Part shown: piece by piece, positions 34,340 to 43,047 of the stretch
How the letters are laid out: each line of letters begins with the position of its first letter
Position numbering within the stretch: the stretch's first letter is position 1
Assembly: GCA_018817315.1 (NCBI GenBank)
Contig: JAHITV010000045.1
Span: 1-54,680 of the forward strand
DNA: 54,680 nt
Source: Patescibacteria group bacterium
Lineage (GTDB): Bacteria > Patescibacteriota > Patescibacteriia > UBA1558 > UBA10009
Direction of reading: 5' to 3'
Notes under the pieces: generated by a model
What the model saw: only the letters and a program-made list of their open reading frames with translations
Told to the model about the DNA's origin: nothing
The model's database searches: none
Position numbers and translations under genes: made by a program

Positions 34340-35461
34340 ATGACCATTGCCATAGACATTAGAGCTTTGTTATCTTCCCAGTTAACTGGCGTAGGTGTTT
34401 ATCTTTACGAAATATTAAAACAATTATTTAACTTAGATCAAAAGAATAATTATAAACTTTTTTTAAATTCATTGAGCGGTCCGCTTCCTAAAATTATTAG
34501 TGAATTTAAGAGTTATCCAAATGTTAAAGTTTATTCCTTTAATTATCCCAATAAATTATTGAACCTTAGTTTAATTTTTGTTAGTAGACCTGCTTTGGAT
34601 AAAATGATCGGTGGTTGTGATTTATTCTGGTTTCCTAACTTAAATTTTTGGCAGGTGACTAAAAACTGTAAAACAGTTATTTCTATTCATGATCTTTCTT
34701 TTCAAAGAATACCATGGGCTTATTCTGCTAAGATGAGATGGTGGCATAAAGCCGTTAAACCCAAGGTAAAGCTAGAACAAGCCGATAAAATTTTAACAGT
34801 TTCCCGTAATTCTAAAAGAGATTTACAGGAGGTTTATGATTTGCCTGTAGAAAAAATAGAAGTTATTTATCCGGGAATAGAGGAAAATCCTCCTTTTAAT
34901 CAGCAGAATTTTGAAAAAAAGTATAAATTACCTAAAGAATATATTCTTTATTTAGGTACCTTGGAACCAAGAAAAAATGTAGAAGGAGTTATTCAGGCTT
35001 TTGAAAAAATAAATAAGAGAGATATCTATCTTATTATTGCCGGCGGTAAAGGCTGGCTGTATCGCAGGATTTATAAAACAGTTCAAAAGTCAAAAGCCAA
35101 AAATAGAATTATTTTCCTTGACTATGTAAATAGTAATGATAGATGGCAATTATATTATGGAGCCAAACTTTTGCTTTGGCCGTCATTCTATGAAGGTTTT
35201 GGTTTTCCGGTAGTGGAAGCGATGTCCTGTGGCTGTCCGGTTATTACTTCTGCTAATTCATCTTTGCCAGAAGTTACCGAAGGCGCTGCTTTTTTGGTTG
35301 ATCCTTATAATATTCAGGAGATAACCAGCGCAGTTAATTATTTATTAAATGATGAAAAATTGCGTCAGCAGTTAATTGCTCAAGGTCTTAGGCAAGCTAA
35401 AAAATTTAACTGGCAAGAGACTGCTAAAAAGGTTCTACAGACATTTGAGTCTTTAAAATAA
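34340..35461 (+). CDS. GT4 family glycosyltransferase
   Basis: The 373-residue protein has IDIRALLSSQLTGVGVYLYE at the N-terminus, LYLGTLEPRKNVEGVIQAF as the start of the C-terminal domain and EGFGFPVVEAMSCGCPVITS as donor motif. It lies 8 bases after the WbaZ-like gene and 17 before the next transferase. Similar length and motif wording to the genes at 30177 and 35479 suggest they arose by duplication. Confidence 0.9.
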   Translation: MTIAIDIRALLSSQLTGVGVYLYEILKQLFNLDQKNNYKLFLNSLSGPLPKIISEFKSYPNVKVYSFNYPNKLLNLSLIFVSRPALDKMIGGCDLFWFPNLNFWQVTKNCKTVISIHDLSFQRIPWAYSAKMRWWHKAVKPKVKLEQADKILTVSRNSKRDLQEVYDLPVEKIEVIYPGIEENPPFNQQNFEKKYKLPKEYILYLGTLEPRKNVEGVIQAFEKINKRDIYLIIAGGKGWLYRRIYKTVQKSKAKNRIIFLDYVNSNDRWQLYYGAKLLLWPSFYEGFGFPVVEAMSCGCPVITSANSSLPEVTEGAAFLVDPYNIQEITSAVNYLLNDEKLRQQLIAQGLRQAKKFNWQETAKKVLQTFESLK

Positions 35462-35478
35462 TTTAAAGTGAAATAAAT

Positions 35479-36567
35479 ATGAAAATTGGCATTGACGCCA
35501 GACTTTACGGTTTAAAGAACAGGGGACTGGGGCGTTACATTCAAAAATTAGTTGACGGATTAATAAAAGCTGATCAAAAAAATCACTATGTTGTTTTTTT
35601 AACCAAAGACAATATTGATTTATTAAAAACATCAGCAACAAACGTAACCAAGGTTTTATTGGATGTTCGTTGGTACAGTTTTAAAGAGCAGTTTAAAGTT
35701 CCGCAAATTATTAATCAAAGCCAAGTTGATTTAATGTATTTTCCTCATTTTAATGTTCCTTTAACTTATCATAAGAAATTTATTGTCACTATTCATGATC
35801 TTATCATTGATCATTTTCCGGATTCACGAGCAACTACCTTACCTCTTTGGCTGTATAAAATTAAACTCTTGGTTTATAAAAGAATCGTCAAACACACTAT
35901 TAAAAAGGCAGTTAAGATTATTACTCCTTCTAATTTTGTCAAAGATGATTTAATAAAGTTATATCAGGTGCCGGAAAATAAAATAAAAGTTATTCATGAA
36001 GGATATTCTTTAAAAGAAGATTCTCCAACGTTAGATTTGAGTAAATTTAAGATCAATAAACCGTATTTATTATATGTGGGAGCAGCTTATCCTCATAAAA
36101 ATCTTGAAAGATTAATTAAAGTTTTTCAGAAATTAAACAGCCAAGCAAACTATCAATTGGTTTTAGCAGGTGAAACAGAATATTTTTATAAAAAACTTAA
36201 AGAAAAAATCAATAAAGAAAATGTAATTTTTACCGGTTTCATTCCTGACAATGGATTAAAAGCATTGTATCAGCAGGCATTAGTGTATGTTATTCCTTCT
36301 TTTTATGAAGGCTTTGGTTTAACTCCTATAGAAGCGCAGGTTAATGGTGTGCCAGTAGTTTCTTCTAATTACACTGCTTTACCGGAAGTTCTTAATGATT
36401 CTGCCATTTTTTTTAAGCCTGATGATGAAAACGAGATGTTCGGTAAAATTCAGCTGGTTTTAGAAAACCGAGCTTTGCAGGAGCAATTAATTAAAAAAGG
36501 ATATGAGAATATTAAAAGATTTAGCTGGGAGAAAATGGCAGCAGAAGTTTTAAAACTTTTTGTATAG
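35479..36567 (+). CDS. GT4 family glycosyltransferase
   Basis: The 362-residue protein opens with IGIDARLYGLKNRGLGRYIQ, has LLYVGAAYPHKNLERLIKVF at the domain junction and EGFGLTPIEAQVNGVPVVSS as donor motif. It is the last gene of the glycan block. The 190-base gap that follows is A+T-rich and contains only a small hairpin around ctgctacgctacg near 36717; I see no gene in it. Confidence 0.9.
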   Translation: MKIGIDARLYGLKNRGLGRYIQKLVDGLIKADQKNHYVVFLTKDNIDLLKTSATNVTKVLLDVRWYSFKEQFKVPQIINQSQVDLMYFPHFNVPLTYHKKFIVTIHDLIIDHFPDSRATTLPLWLYKIKLLVYKRIVKHTIKKAVKIITPSNFVKDDLIKLYQVPENKIKVIHEGYSLKEDSPTLDLSKFKINKPYLLYVGAAYPHKNLERLIKVFQKLNSQANYQLVLAGETEYFYKKLKEKINKENVIFTGFIPDNGLKALYQQALVYVIPSFYEGFGLTPIEAQVNGVPVVSSNYTALPEVLNDSAIFFKPDDENEMFGKIQLVLENRALQEQLIKKGYENIKRFSWEKMAAEVLKLFV

Positions 36568-36758
36568 CCCTTGTTAAAATTCGTATTTTTGTGTATTATT
36601 TTGATATTTCGTCCTTTTATATTATCTAGTTGGGTGATATATTTTCAAGTTTCTTTTTGAATAAAGAATGAGTGAATTTTTTTCTTTATTTAATGAGGGG
36701 AAAATAGGAGTTTTCTCTGCTACGCTACGAAAATGATTTATTAATTAATTTAAAAAAT

Positions 36759-37919
36759 ATGAGAAAAAAAATTATTATTCTTTTCGTGATCTTCTTTATT
36801 ATTTTGATTAGTTTAATATTTTATTTATTAAAAACAAACAATAATAATAAATCTAATGAGCAAAGCTCACGAGTACAGAGCCCTGTTGTTTGCCAACAAA
36901 TTAATCAAGGATTGTTAACAAAAAAAATTAATGATATTGCAATGGCAAATGATCGCGAATTGTATGCCGCTACTGATATGGGAATTTTTAAAAGTATAAA
37001 CAACGGGGCTACTTGGTGGTCGGTCAATAATAAATTAAGAGTAAACGGTAATACGCCTAATGTTGAAAAAATTATTATTCATGACAATCAAACAATAGGA
37101 GATGATAGTATTGTTGTATATGCCTTAGCTGATGATTATCACATTTTTAAAAGTGAAAACAAGGGAATGGATTGGGAGGAATTGCCTTATCCCACTAAGG
37201 GAATTGTAATAGATATTGATGTTGCTCAGAGTTATTCATGCGGGATGCATAAGAATTGCGGAGACATTTATGCCTTAACTGTAGATCTTGATTTTAATAA
37301 TAAGGTAGATATCGGAGACATAAAAGTAGCCAAAAACATTTATTATTTAAATCGTTTTGATATTAACTCTTGGGAGAGTCAACCCATTGATATTAATTTA
37401 GAAAAAGGAAGTATAGCAAATCTTGTTATCAATGATTGGAATATTTATTATTTGTTAACGCAATATCCATCTAATTTATATAGATCATCAGACGATGGAG
37501 AAACATGGGAAAAAATAATAGATGACGATTTATCTGGTGGCTCGGTTAATGTTTATTCTACATTTACAGATAGTTTGCCAGCAGATGGTGATACTGATCC
37601 GATTTCTATTTTAGTACAATATATTTATTCTGATTCTTCAATTGCTCTATATGATTTTACAAAGTCATATGATAAATTATATTCTGTTCCCAAAGAAAAA
37701 TTAAAATATAAAACAATTAAAGTGGGAGAAAATTATTTTAATGTTATTCAATATTATCCCTATATCGATGAAGAAAAAATGAAGAATAAAGAATGGTATG
37801 AAATAATTAAAGATGTTCATTATTATATCCCACTCAATTATCAAGCCACATACCATAATCTAAAAAATACTTTATTTGTTGCTTTGAATGAGGGAGTGTA
37901 TTCTTGCGAATTAAAATAA
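36759..37919 (+). CDS. Membrane-anchored protein with Asp-box motifs, function unknown
   Basis: The product is 386 residues. One hydrophobic anchor is at 5-24, followed by an Asn/Ser-rich linker. At least three Asp-box-like motifs are visible: SINNGATWW, SENKGMDWEE and SSDDGETWEK, as in BNR propellers. A segment DLDFNNKVDIGDI resembles an EF-hand-like or dockerin-like calcium loop. It shares the propeller idea with the lipoprotein at 19478 but not its anchor. No enzymatic residues were recognised. Confidence 0.6.
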   Translation: MRKKIIILFVIFFIILISLIFYLLKTNNNNKSNEQSSRVQSPVVCQQINQGLLTKKINDIAMANDRELYAATDMGIFKSINNGATWWSVNNKLRVNGNTPNVEKIIIHDNQTIGDDSIVVYALADDYHIFKSENKGMDWEELPYPTKGIVIDIDVAQSYSCGMHKNCGDIYALTVDLDFNNKVDIGDIKVAKNIYYLNRFDINSWESQPIDINLEKGSIANLVINDWNIYYLLTQYPSNLYRSSDDGETWEKIIDDDLSGGSVNVYSTFTDSLPADGDTDPISILVQYIYSDSSIALYDFTKSYDKLYSVPKEKLKYKTIKVGENYFNVIQYYPYIDEEKMKNKEWYEIIKDVHYYIPLNYQATYHNLKNTLFVALNEGVYSCELK

Positions 37920-38111
37920 ACTTATATGATTCGCTCGAAAAATTACTCGTTCTTTATCATATAGCTTACGCGTGTTGGCTTTTAGGATCAATCAGATCTT
38001 GTCATATGAGACCCATCTGTCTTGAAAAAGGAAAATCTTGAAAAAGGCAAATGGGGTCATTGAATAAAAAATATGGTTGGTTTCTGGAAAGTCATAATCG
38101 CGTCTGCAAAT

Positions 38112-38153
38112 AACCCCTTGGGTGGTTTTTGAGCTTGAGGGGTTTTGTTTTTT
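38112..38153 (+). terminator. Intrinsic terminator after the Asp-box protein gene
   Basis: aacccctt (38112-38119) pairs with gaggggtt (38137-38144), followed by TTGTTTTTT. It lies almost 200 bases after the stop at 37919; the stretch between has no supported gene. Confidence 0.7.
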
Positions 38154-38178
38154 AGTAATATTATATTTTATTATTTTA

Positions 38179-38187
38179 TGTTATAAT
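38179..38187 (+). promoter_or_regulatory. Extended -10 promoter of the DUF4012 gene
   Basis: TGT-TATAAT is a perfect extended -10 box. The surrounding 20 bases (ttattttatgttataattaa) are identical to the promoter of murJ at 41340-41359. Transcription should begin near 38194, on a two-codon ORF ATG AAA TAA at 38195-38203, 15 bases before the gene's ATG. Confidence 0.6.
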
Positions 38188-38217
38188 TAAACAGATGAAA
38201 TAAAAAGTTTTCCCCAA

Positions 38218-40893
38218 ATGAAAAAGACAAAGATAAGTCATTCTAAAAAGAATAGCCAGACAAAAAAAAGTAAAATCAGCAAAAGATCATCAGTCAAAAA
38301 ATCAAAAAAAGATAATTTAGCGTCATTGGCTGTTAAAGACAAACAAGCAGTTATACAGCTTGAACATTTTTTAGTAGATGAACAAATTAGTTATTCAGAT
38401 GGTTTTTTAGAGAATAAAGTTGAACAGATTTCGGGTCAGGTAAATCAATTAGGAGAAGAGAGGATAAATAGCGATTCTTCTTTGCCTTTGGAAGAGAAGA
38501 AAAAGCAGGAGCTTTTGCCTCAAAATGAGATTAAAATTTATTTGAATAAAGAAGGGCGCACAATTAAGAAAAAGAAAACTTATAAACAGTTCAATTCTGC
38601 TTATTTAATTAATCTAAAAGAAGAGGAAAAACATTTTCCTAAGTTTAAAAAACCACCCTCTTCTAGATTCAAGTCTTTATTCCAGCCATATGATGAATTT
38701 GCTAAAGATTTTACTGATGATAATAAATTTACTATTCCTGCCACCTCTTTAATTAAAAAGAAAAGCTTGATTGAATTTTTGGATGAGTTTGGTGTTAAAG
38801 TACATAAGTGGTATAAAAATTTATTTAAAGCTAAAAAAAAGGAAAAACCGGCTTTTACTTTTGTCCAACAAAAAAGAACAGAGGGATTTTTAGTTAATCT
38901 AAAATTTGCTCTTAATTTTGCTCTTATTGCTTTGCTTTTAGTCCTGCCCATCAGAGGGATATTTTTTTATGAACATTTAGCTAAAACTAAAAATAAGGTT
39001 TCGCTTTTCAGTCAAGCTGCCTGGCAAGAGATTAAACAGGGTGCAGAAGCCGCTACTCAAGCTGACTGGCAAAACGCCGCCGTAAATTTTAGCACTGCCA
39101 ATAATTATTTTGCCGAGGCCCTGGTAGCTATGGAAGATAATAATCGCTCATTAATGGATATAATTAAGGTGATTCCGGCGGCCGGTCAAAAGGTAACATC
39201 TGCTCAAAACTTGCTTATGGCCGGCAAACATCTCACGACCGCTGCTCAAAATTTGGCAGGAGTTTTCTCCCAAACTAAACCAGATGACAGTTTAGGTGTA
39301 ACTACTTCGGATGGTTTGGCTTTTATCCAAAATGATTTAACGATGGCTAAGGAAGATTTAGACCAAGCCCTTAATTATTTAGCCAAAGTTGACCCTAAAG
39401 TCTTACCGGTAGAGTACCGCGATTATTTGATAGAAGTGCAGTCAAAATTGCCGCAGTTGCGGAAAAATTTAGATCAGGGCAGCGAACTTTTTAGCTTGGC
39501 TTTGGACGTTCTGGGCCATAATTCACCCAAGCGATTTTTATTTATGTTCCAGAATACTAACGAGCTTAGAGCCACGGGCGGTTTTTTTGGCAGTTTGGCT
39601 CTGGTAGACATTGAAGACGGTAAGATTATTAATTTGGAAGTGCCAGCAGGCGGCTCTTATGATTTAAAAGGTTATTTTACAGAAAAAATAATTTCTCCTG
39701 AACCTTTGCACTTAGTGGGAACAGCTTGGGAAATTTGGGATGCTAATTGGTGGCCTGATTTTCCCACTTCAGCCAAAAAAATAACCTGGTTTTTTGAAAA
39801 ATCCGGCTGGCCATCTGTTGATGGTGTAATTGCTTTTAATTCTTCCTTAATACCTGAACTTTTAAAAATTGTGGGTAATATTGAAATGCCTAAATATAAT
39901 AAGGTTTTAACTCCAGATGATGTAGTACTGGCTTTGCAACATGCCACTTTATTTGAATATGATAAGGAAGAAAATCAACCTAAAGAGATTATTAGTGATC
40001 TGATGCCGATTTTAGTTGAGCGATTATTGTCTGTTCAAACAGAGCAAACCCTGCCTTTACTGTTAACTTTAAATGAAGCTTTTAAAAATAAAGATGTTCA
40101 GCTTTATTTTGCTGATTCCTCAATGCAGGCCAAAGCAAATAATTTTGGTTTAACCGGAGAATTATTGCCAGCCCAAAAAGATTATTTGGCAGTTATTGAT
40201 ACTAATATTGCCGGCGGCAAAACCAACGGCGTGATTGAACAAAAGATCAATCACTATAGTTATCTTCAGGATGATGGTAGTATTATTGATACTGTTGCTA
40301 TTACCAGAACTCATTTAGGAAATCCAGATGATGTTTTTGAGAAAGTAAACAATGTATCATATTTAAGAGTCTATGTGCCTTTAGACAGTCAACTGATAGA
40401 TGTAACCGGTTATAATCCGCCGACAAGAGATTTATTTAAGAGAGTTTATGAAAATTTTTATAATGATGAGTATCTACAGAAAATTCAGGGAAAAGTTACA
40501 GTTGATCCGCAAAGCGGTACAAGAATTAATAATGAGTTGGGCAAGACTGTTTTTGGCAACTGGATTCAAGTAGAGCCGGGACAGTCAGAAACAATAACCT
40601 TTTCTTATCGTTTACCTTTTAAAGTCAAGGAGCATCAATCTTTTTTTAGTAAGTTGCTTGGCAAATTAAAGAAGGGGAGTTCAACTGATTTGGCAACTTA
40701 CAGTTTACTGGCCCAACGTCAATCCGGAACTGATAATGTTTCGCTAAAAAGTATTTTATTCTTACCTTCTAATCTGCATGTTAAGTGGTTAGATAATACC
40801 CAAGAGAGTAAATTGGTTATTTCTGATAAAGGCGTTGATTTTACTTCTACACTTGATTCTGATCAGTATTATGCTGTGGTATTAGAAAAATAA
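38218..40893 (+). CDS. DUF4012 domain-containing membrane protein
   Basis: The product is 891 residues. The first ~200 residues are cytoplasmic, Lys/Ser-rich and poorly ordered. One membrane helix lies at about 229-248. The outside part begins with helices and then holds the DUF4012 domain from about 440, marked by FMFQNTNELRATGGFFGSLA. The C-terminal part contains beta-rich segments such as WIQVEPGQSETITFSYRLPF. DUF4012 proteins occur in Actinobacteria and Patescibacteria, often near polysaccharide export genes, and their role is not known. Its position after the glycan block fits a part in surface glycan attachment, which is inference only. Confidence 0.85.
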   Translation: MKKTKISHSKKNSQTKKSKISKRSSVKKSKKDNLASLAVKDKQAVIQLEHFLVDEQISYSDGFLENKVEQISGQVNQLGEERINSDSSLPLEEKKKQELLPQNEIKIYLNKEGRTIKKKKTYKQFNSAYLINLKEEEKHFPKFKKPPSSRFKSLFQPYDEFAKDFTDDNKFTIPATSLIKKKSLIEFLDEFGVKVHKWYKNLFKAKKKEKPAFTFVQQKRTEGFLVNLKFALNFALIALLLVLPIRGIFFYEHLAKTKNKVSLFSQAAWQEIKQGAEAATQADWQNAAVNFSTANNYFAEALVAMEDNNRSLMDIIKVIPAAGQKVTSAQNLLMAGKHLTTAAQNLAGVFSQTKPDDSLGVTTSDGLAFIQNDLTMAKEDLDQALNYLAKVDPKVLPVEYRDYLIEVQSKLPQLRKNLDQGSELFSLALDVLGHNSPKRFLFMFQNTNELRATGGFFGSLALVDIEDGKIINLEVPAGGSYDLKGYFTEKIISPEPLHLVGTAWEIWDANWWPDFPTSAKKITWFFEKSGWPSVDGVIAFNSSLIPELLKIVGNIEMPKYNKVLTPDDVVLALQHATLFEYDKEENQPKEIISDLMPILVERLLSVQTEQTLPLLLTLNEAFKNKDVQLYFADSSMQAKANNFGLTGELLPAQKDYLAVIDTNIAGGKTNGVIEQKINHYSYLQDDGSIIDTVAITRTHLGNPDDVFEKVNNVSYLRVYVPLDSQLIDVTGYNPPTRDLFKRVYENFYNDEYLQKIQGKVTVDPQSGTRINNELGKTVFGNWIQVEPGQSETITFSYRLPFKVKEHQSFFSKLLGKLKKGSSTDLATYSLLAQRQSGTDNVSLKSILFLPSNLHVKWLDNTQESKLVISDKGVDFTSTLDSDQYYAVVLEK

Positions 40894-40922
40894 TTAAAAT
40901 AATTAAATGATAAAAATAATTT

Positions 40923-40946
40923 TTGGCTAAGATTAGCCAAATTTTT
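40923..40946 (+). terminator. Intrinsic terminator of the DUF4012 gene
   Basis: ttggcta (40923-40929) pairs with tagccaa (40934-40940) around a 4-base loop, followed by ATTTTT. Confidence 0.75.
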
Positions 40947-40967
40947 AATTTAAAGCTTAATTCGGAC

Positions 40968-40996
40968 TTGACAAACTTTTTAAATTATGATATACT
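40968..40996 (+). promoter_or_regulatory. Very strong promoter ahead of a structured transcript
   Basis: TTGACA (40968-40973) and TATACT (40991-40996) are 17 bases apart, and TGA precedes the -10 box as an extended element. Start of transcription is predicted near 41003. No recognised protein gene begins within 400 bases. Confidence 0.7.
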
Positions 40997-41002
40997 GTTT
41001 TG

Positions 41003-41209
41003 TTAAGTAAAATATAACTTTGTAAATTGAATAATTTAAATGATGGTTACTGGAGGGAGAAAGTCTTTCATGCTTGGGCTTGGTGGACTAAAAGATAATA
41101 TTTTAGCTTTATTTTTCGGTCAGAATCTCTTTCTTGACTGAAAATTGCTAAATTTTATCTGGTCCCGTATAACTGGGCTTTGCTCAGTATAAGCGGGTAT
41201 TCGCCCTCC
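41003..41209 (+). ncRNA. Candidate structured non-coding RNA of unknown family upstream of murJ
   Basis: A closing stem ggaggg (41052-41057) with ccctcc (41204-41209) encloses at least three hairpins: ctaaaa/ttttag (41088-41106); an 11-bp stem 41113-41123 with 41134-41144; and a long interrupted stem 41164-41197 whose inner actgggc/gctcagt arms (41172-41178, with a 3-base loop) and outer cccg/cggg arms stack. A very strong promoter lies just upstream. It lacks the signatures of RNase P, SRP RNA and tmRNA that I know. It could be a stand-alone sRNA, a 6S-like RNA or a riboswitch-like leader for murJ. An ORF of 33 codons (41040-41141) overlaps it and is an alternative reading. Confidence 0.5.
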
Positions 41210-41258
41210 GTTAATTTTCTTTTAGAATTAGTAAAATAAAAATTATATATAAATCTTA

Positions 41259-41332
41259 AAAACTGAACTTTAAGTGATAACCTACTATAATATAAATTAA
41301 AAGAGGTGATCATAATCAAAGTTCAGTTTTTT
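41259..41332 (+). terminator. 13-bp perfect inverted repeat ending in a T-run
   Basis: aaaactgaacttt (41259-41271) pairs perfectly with aaagttcagtttt (41318-41330), and TT follows. The 46-base loop contains the Shine-Dalgarno-like word agaggtgatc. It could terminate the structured transcript started near 41003 or act as an attenuator before murJ. Confidence 0.5.
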
Positions 41333-41347
41333 GATATAGTTATTTTA

Positions 41348-41356
41348 TGTTATAAT
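41348..41356 (+). promoter_or_regulatory. Extended -10 promoter of murJ
   Basis: TGT-TATAAT, with flanks identical to the DUF4012 gene promoter. The start near 41363 places a 9-bp hairpin (aaacctcaa 41366-41374 with ttgaggttt 41382-41390) at the very 5' end of the mRNA. Confidence 0.6.
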
Positions 41357-41408
41357 TAAAGAACCAAACCTCAAGGAAGTTTTGAGGTTTATTTTCAATA
41401 AATTTAAT

Positions 41409-42992
41409 ATGTTAAGAATTTTTTGGACTAAGTTAGTAACTACGGTAACTGGTGGCGCTGTTTTAATTGCCGTTTTTAATATTATTAGTAGACTGTTGGG
41501 TTTATATCGGGATCGTTTGCTGGCATCGTACTTTGGTGCCGGTGCTTTGCTGGACAGTTATTATGCGGCTTTTAAAATACCTGATTTGATTTTTAATACT
41601 TTAGTGTTAGGAGCTTTGGCTTCTGCCTTTATACCAGTTTTTACCCAAGTACTGCAATTAGATCGCCAACGTGCTTATCAGATTTCTAATATCATTTTAA
41701 ATTATTTGCTGGTTATAATTTTAGTTTTTAGTTTTATCTTTTTTATCCTGGCACCGTTTATTGTTCCGCTTATTGCTCCTGGTTTTTCCGGCGACCAACT
41801 TTTACAAACCATTGCTTTGACCAGAATTATGCTTTTAAGCATTATCTTTTTTACTGCCAGTAATGTTGTTGGCAGTATTTTAAATTCTTTTAAAAAGTTT
41901 TTTACTTTTTCTTTGGCTCCGGTTTTTTATAATTTAGGCATAATCTTTGGTATAACTGTTTTTTATTCTTTTTGGGGACCGTTAGGACTTGCCTGGGGCG
42001 TAGTCTTTGGCTCTTTTCTTCATTTATTGATTCAACTGCCGGAAGTTAAAAGATTAGGTTGGCGTTACATGTGGCAGTGGCAGATTACCAAAGAAGTGAA
42101 AAGAATAATGAAATTGATGGTTCCCAGGGTTATAGGTTTAGCAGGAAGTCAAATTAATCAATTAGTGATTACGGCGATTGCTTCTACTTTGATGGTGGGC
42201 AGTGTGGCTATTTTTAATTTAGCCAATAATTTACAAAGTTTTCCTATTTCTATTTTTGGCGTGTCACTGGCTATTGCCATCTTTCCGGTTTTTAGTGAAG
42301 CTATTGCCAGCAATGACCGCCAACGTTTTGTGGCAATTTTTTCGGTAAATTTTAGAAGAATACTTTTTTTAATTATTCCTTTATCAGTCTTTATCCTTTT
42401 GTTGAGAGCACAGATCGTTAGAGTCATCTTGGGTTTTGGAAATTTTGATTGGCAGGATACCTACTATACTGCCCAAACTTTGGGCTGGTTTGTTGTTTCT
42501 TTATTTGCTCAAAGTTTAATTCCTATGCTGGCTCGTTCTTTTTATGCTTTGGAAGACACCAAGACGCCGGTTCTGATCAGTCTTTCTGCCATTGCTTTGA
42601 ATATTATTGGCTCGGTGATTTTAGGAAAATTATTAGGAATAGAAGGTTTGGCTTTGGCTTTTAGTTTAGCAGCCATAGTTAATATGCTGGCCCTTCTCTT
42701 TATTTTAAGGTTGCGTTTGGGTTATTTAGGTGATAAAAAAATAATTAAATCTGTTTTAAAAACCTCTTTTAACTCTATTTTGGCAGGTTTAGCTGTTTAT
42801 GGTACTTTAAATTTACTGTCTTTAGTTGTGGATATGAGAACTTTTTGGGGTATTTTTACTCAAGGAGCAGTGGCTGGTTTAGCGGGTTTAGCAGTTTACT
42901 TTTTCTTAAGCGCTATTACTAATTGTGAGGAAATAATTCTGGTTAAAAAATTCTTACAACGTTATTTACAGCCATTAATATTTAAAAAATAA
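41409..42992 (+). CDS. murJ: Lipid II flippase MurJ
   Basis: The 527-residue protein has about 14 membrane helices and flips the peptidoglycan precursor lipid II across the membrane. The N-terminal pattern NIISRLLGLYRDRLLASYFGAGALLDSYYAAFKIPDLI... (first part residues 20-39) is characteristic of the MurJ/MviN family, with the conserved Arg residues of the central cavity. The frame extends back to a TTG at 41382, but that lies inside a 5' hairpin only about 20 bases after the predicted transcription start, so the ATG at 41409 is preferred. Confidence 0.92.
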   Translation: MLRIFWTKLVTTVTGGAVLIAVFNIISRLLGLYRDRLLASYFGAGALLDSYYAAFKIPDLIFNTLVLGALASAFIPVFTQVLQLDRQRAYQISNIILNYLLVIILVFSFIFFILAPFIVPLIAPGFSGDQLLQTIALTRIMLLSIIFFTASNVVGSILNSFKKFFTFSLAPVFYNLGIIFGITVFYSFWGPLGLAWGVVFGSFLHLLIQLPEVKRLGWRYMWQWQITKEVKRIMKLMVPRVIGLAGSQINQLVITAIASTLMVGSVAIFNLANNLQSFPISIFGVSLAIAIFPVFSEAIASNDRQRFVAIFSVNFRRILFLIIPLSVFILLLRAQIVRVILGFGNFDWQDTYYTAQTLGWFVVSLFAQSLIPMLARSFYALEDTKTPVLISLSAIALNIIGSVILGKLLGIEGLALAFSLAAIVNMLALLFILRLRLGYLGDKKIIKSVLKTSFNSILAGLAVYGTLNLLSLVVDMRTFWGIFTQGAVAGLAGLAVYFFLSAITNCEEIILVKKFLQRYLQPLIFKK

Positions 42993-43047
42993 AAGATGAA
43001 ATATTCATCAACTGGCAAGACTTGGATTATTCACGTTAGATTATTTT

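Noticed and set aside
41040-41141. 33-codon ORF (MMVTGGRKSF...) inside the structured RNA
   Set aside because: No ribosome binding site, a rare TGA stop, and the sequence is better explained by paired stems; kept only as an alternative.
41003-41209. Structured region as SRP RNA, tmRNA or 6S RNA
   Set aside because: The SRP tetraloop-plus-symmetric-loop sequence and the tmRNA tRNA-like end are absent, and the shape is branched rather than one long bulged hairpin as in 6S. 6S could not be fully excluded.
41382-41408. TTG start for murJ
   Set aside because: It lies in the right arm of a hairpin at the mRNA 5' end with no ribosome binding site.
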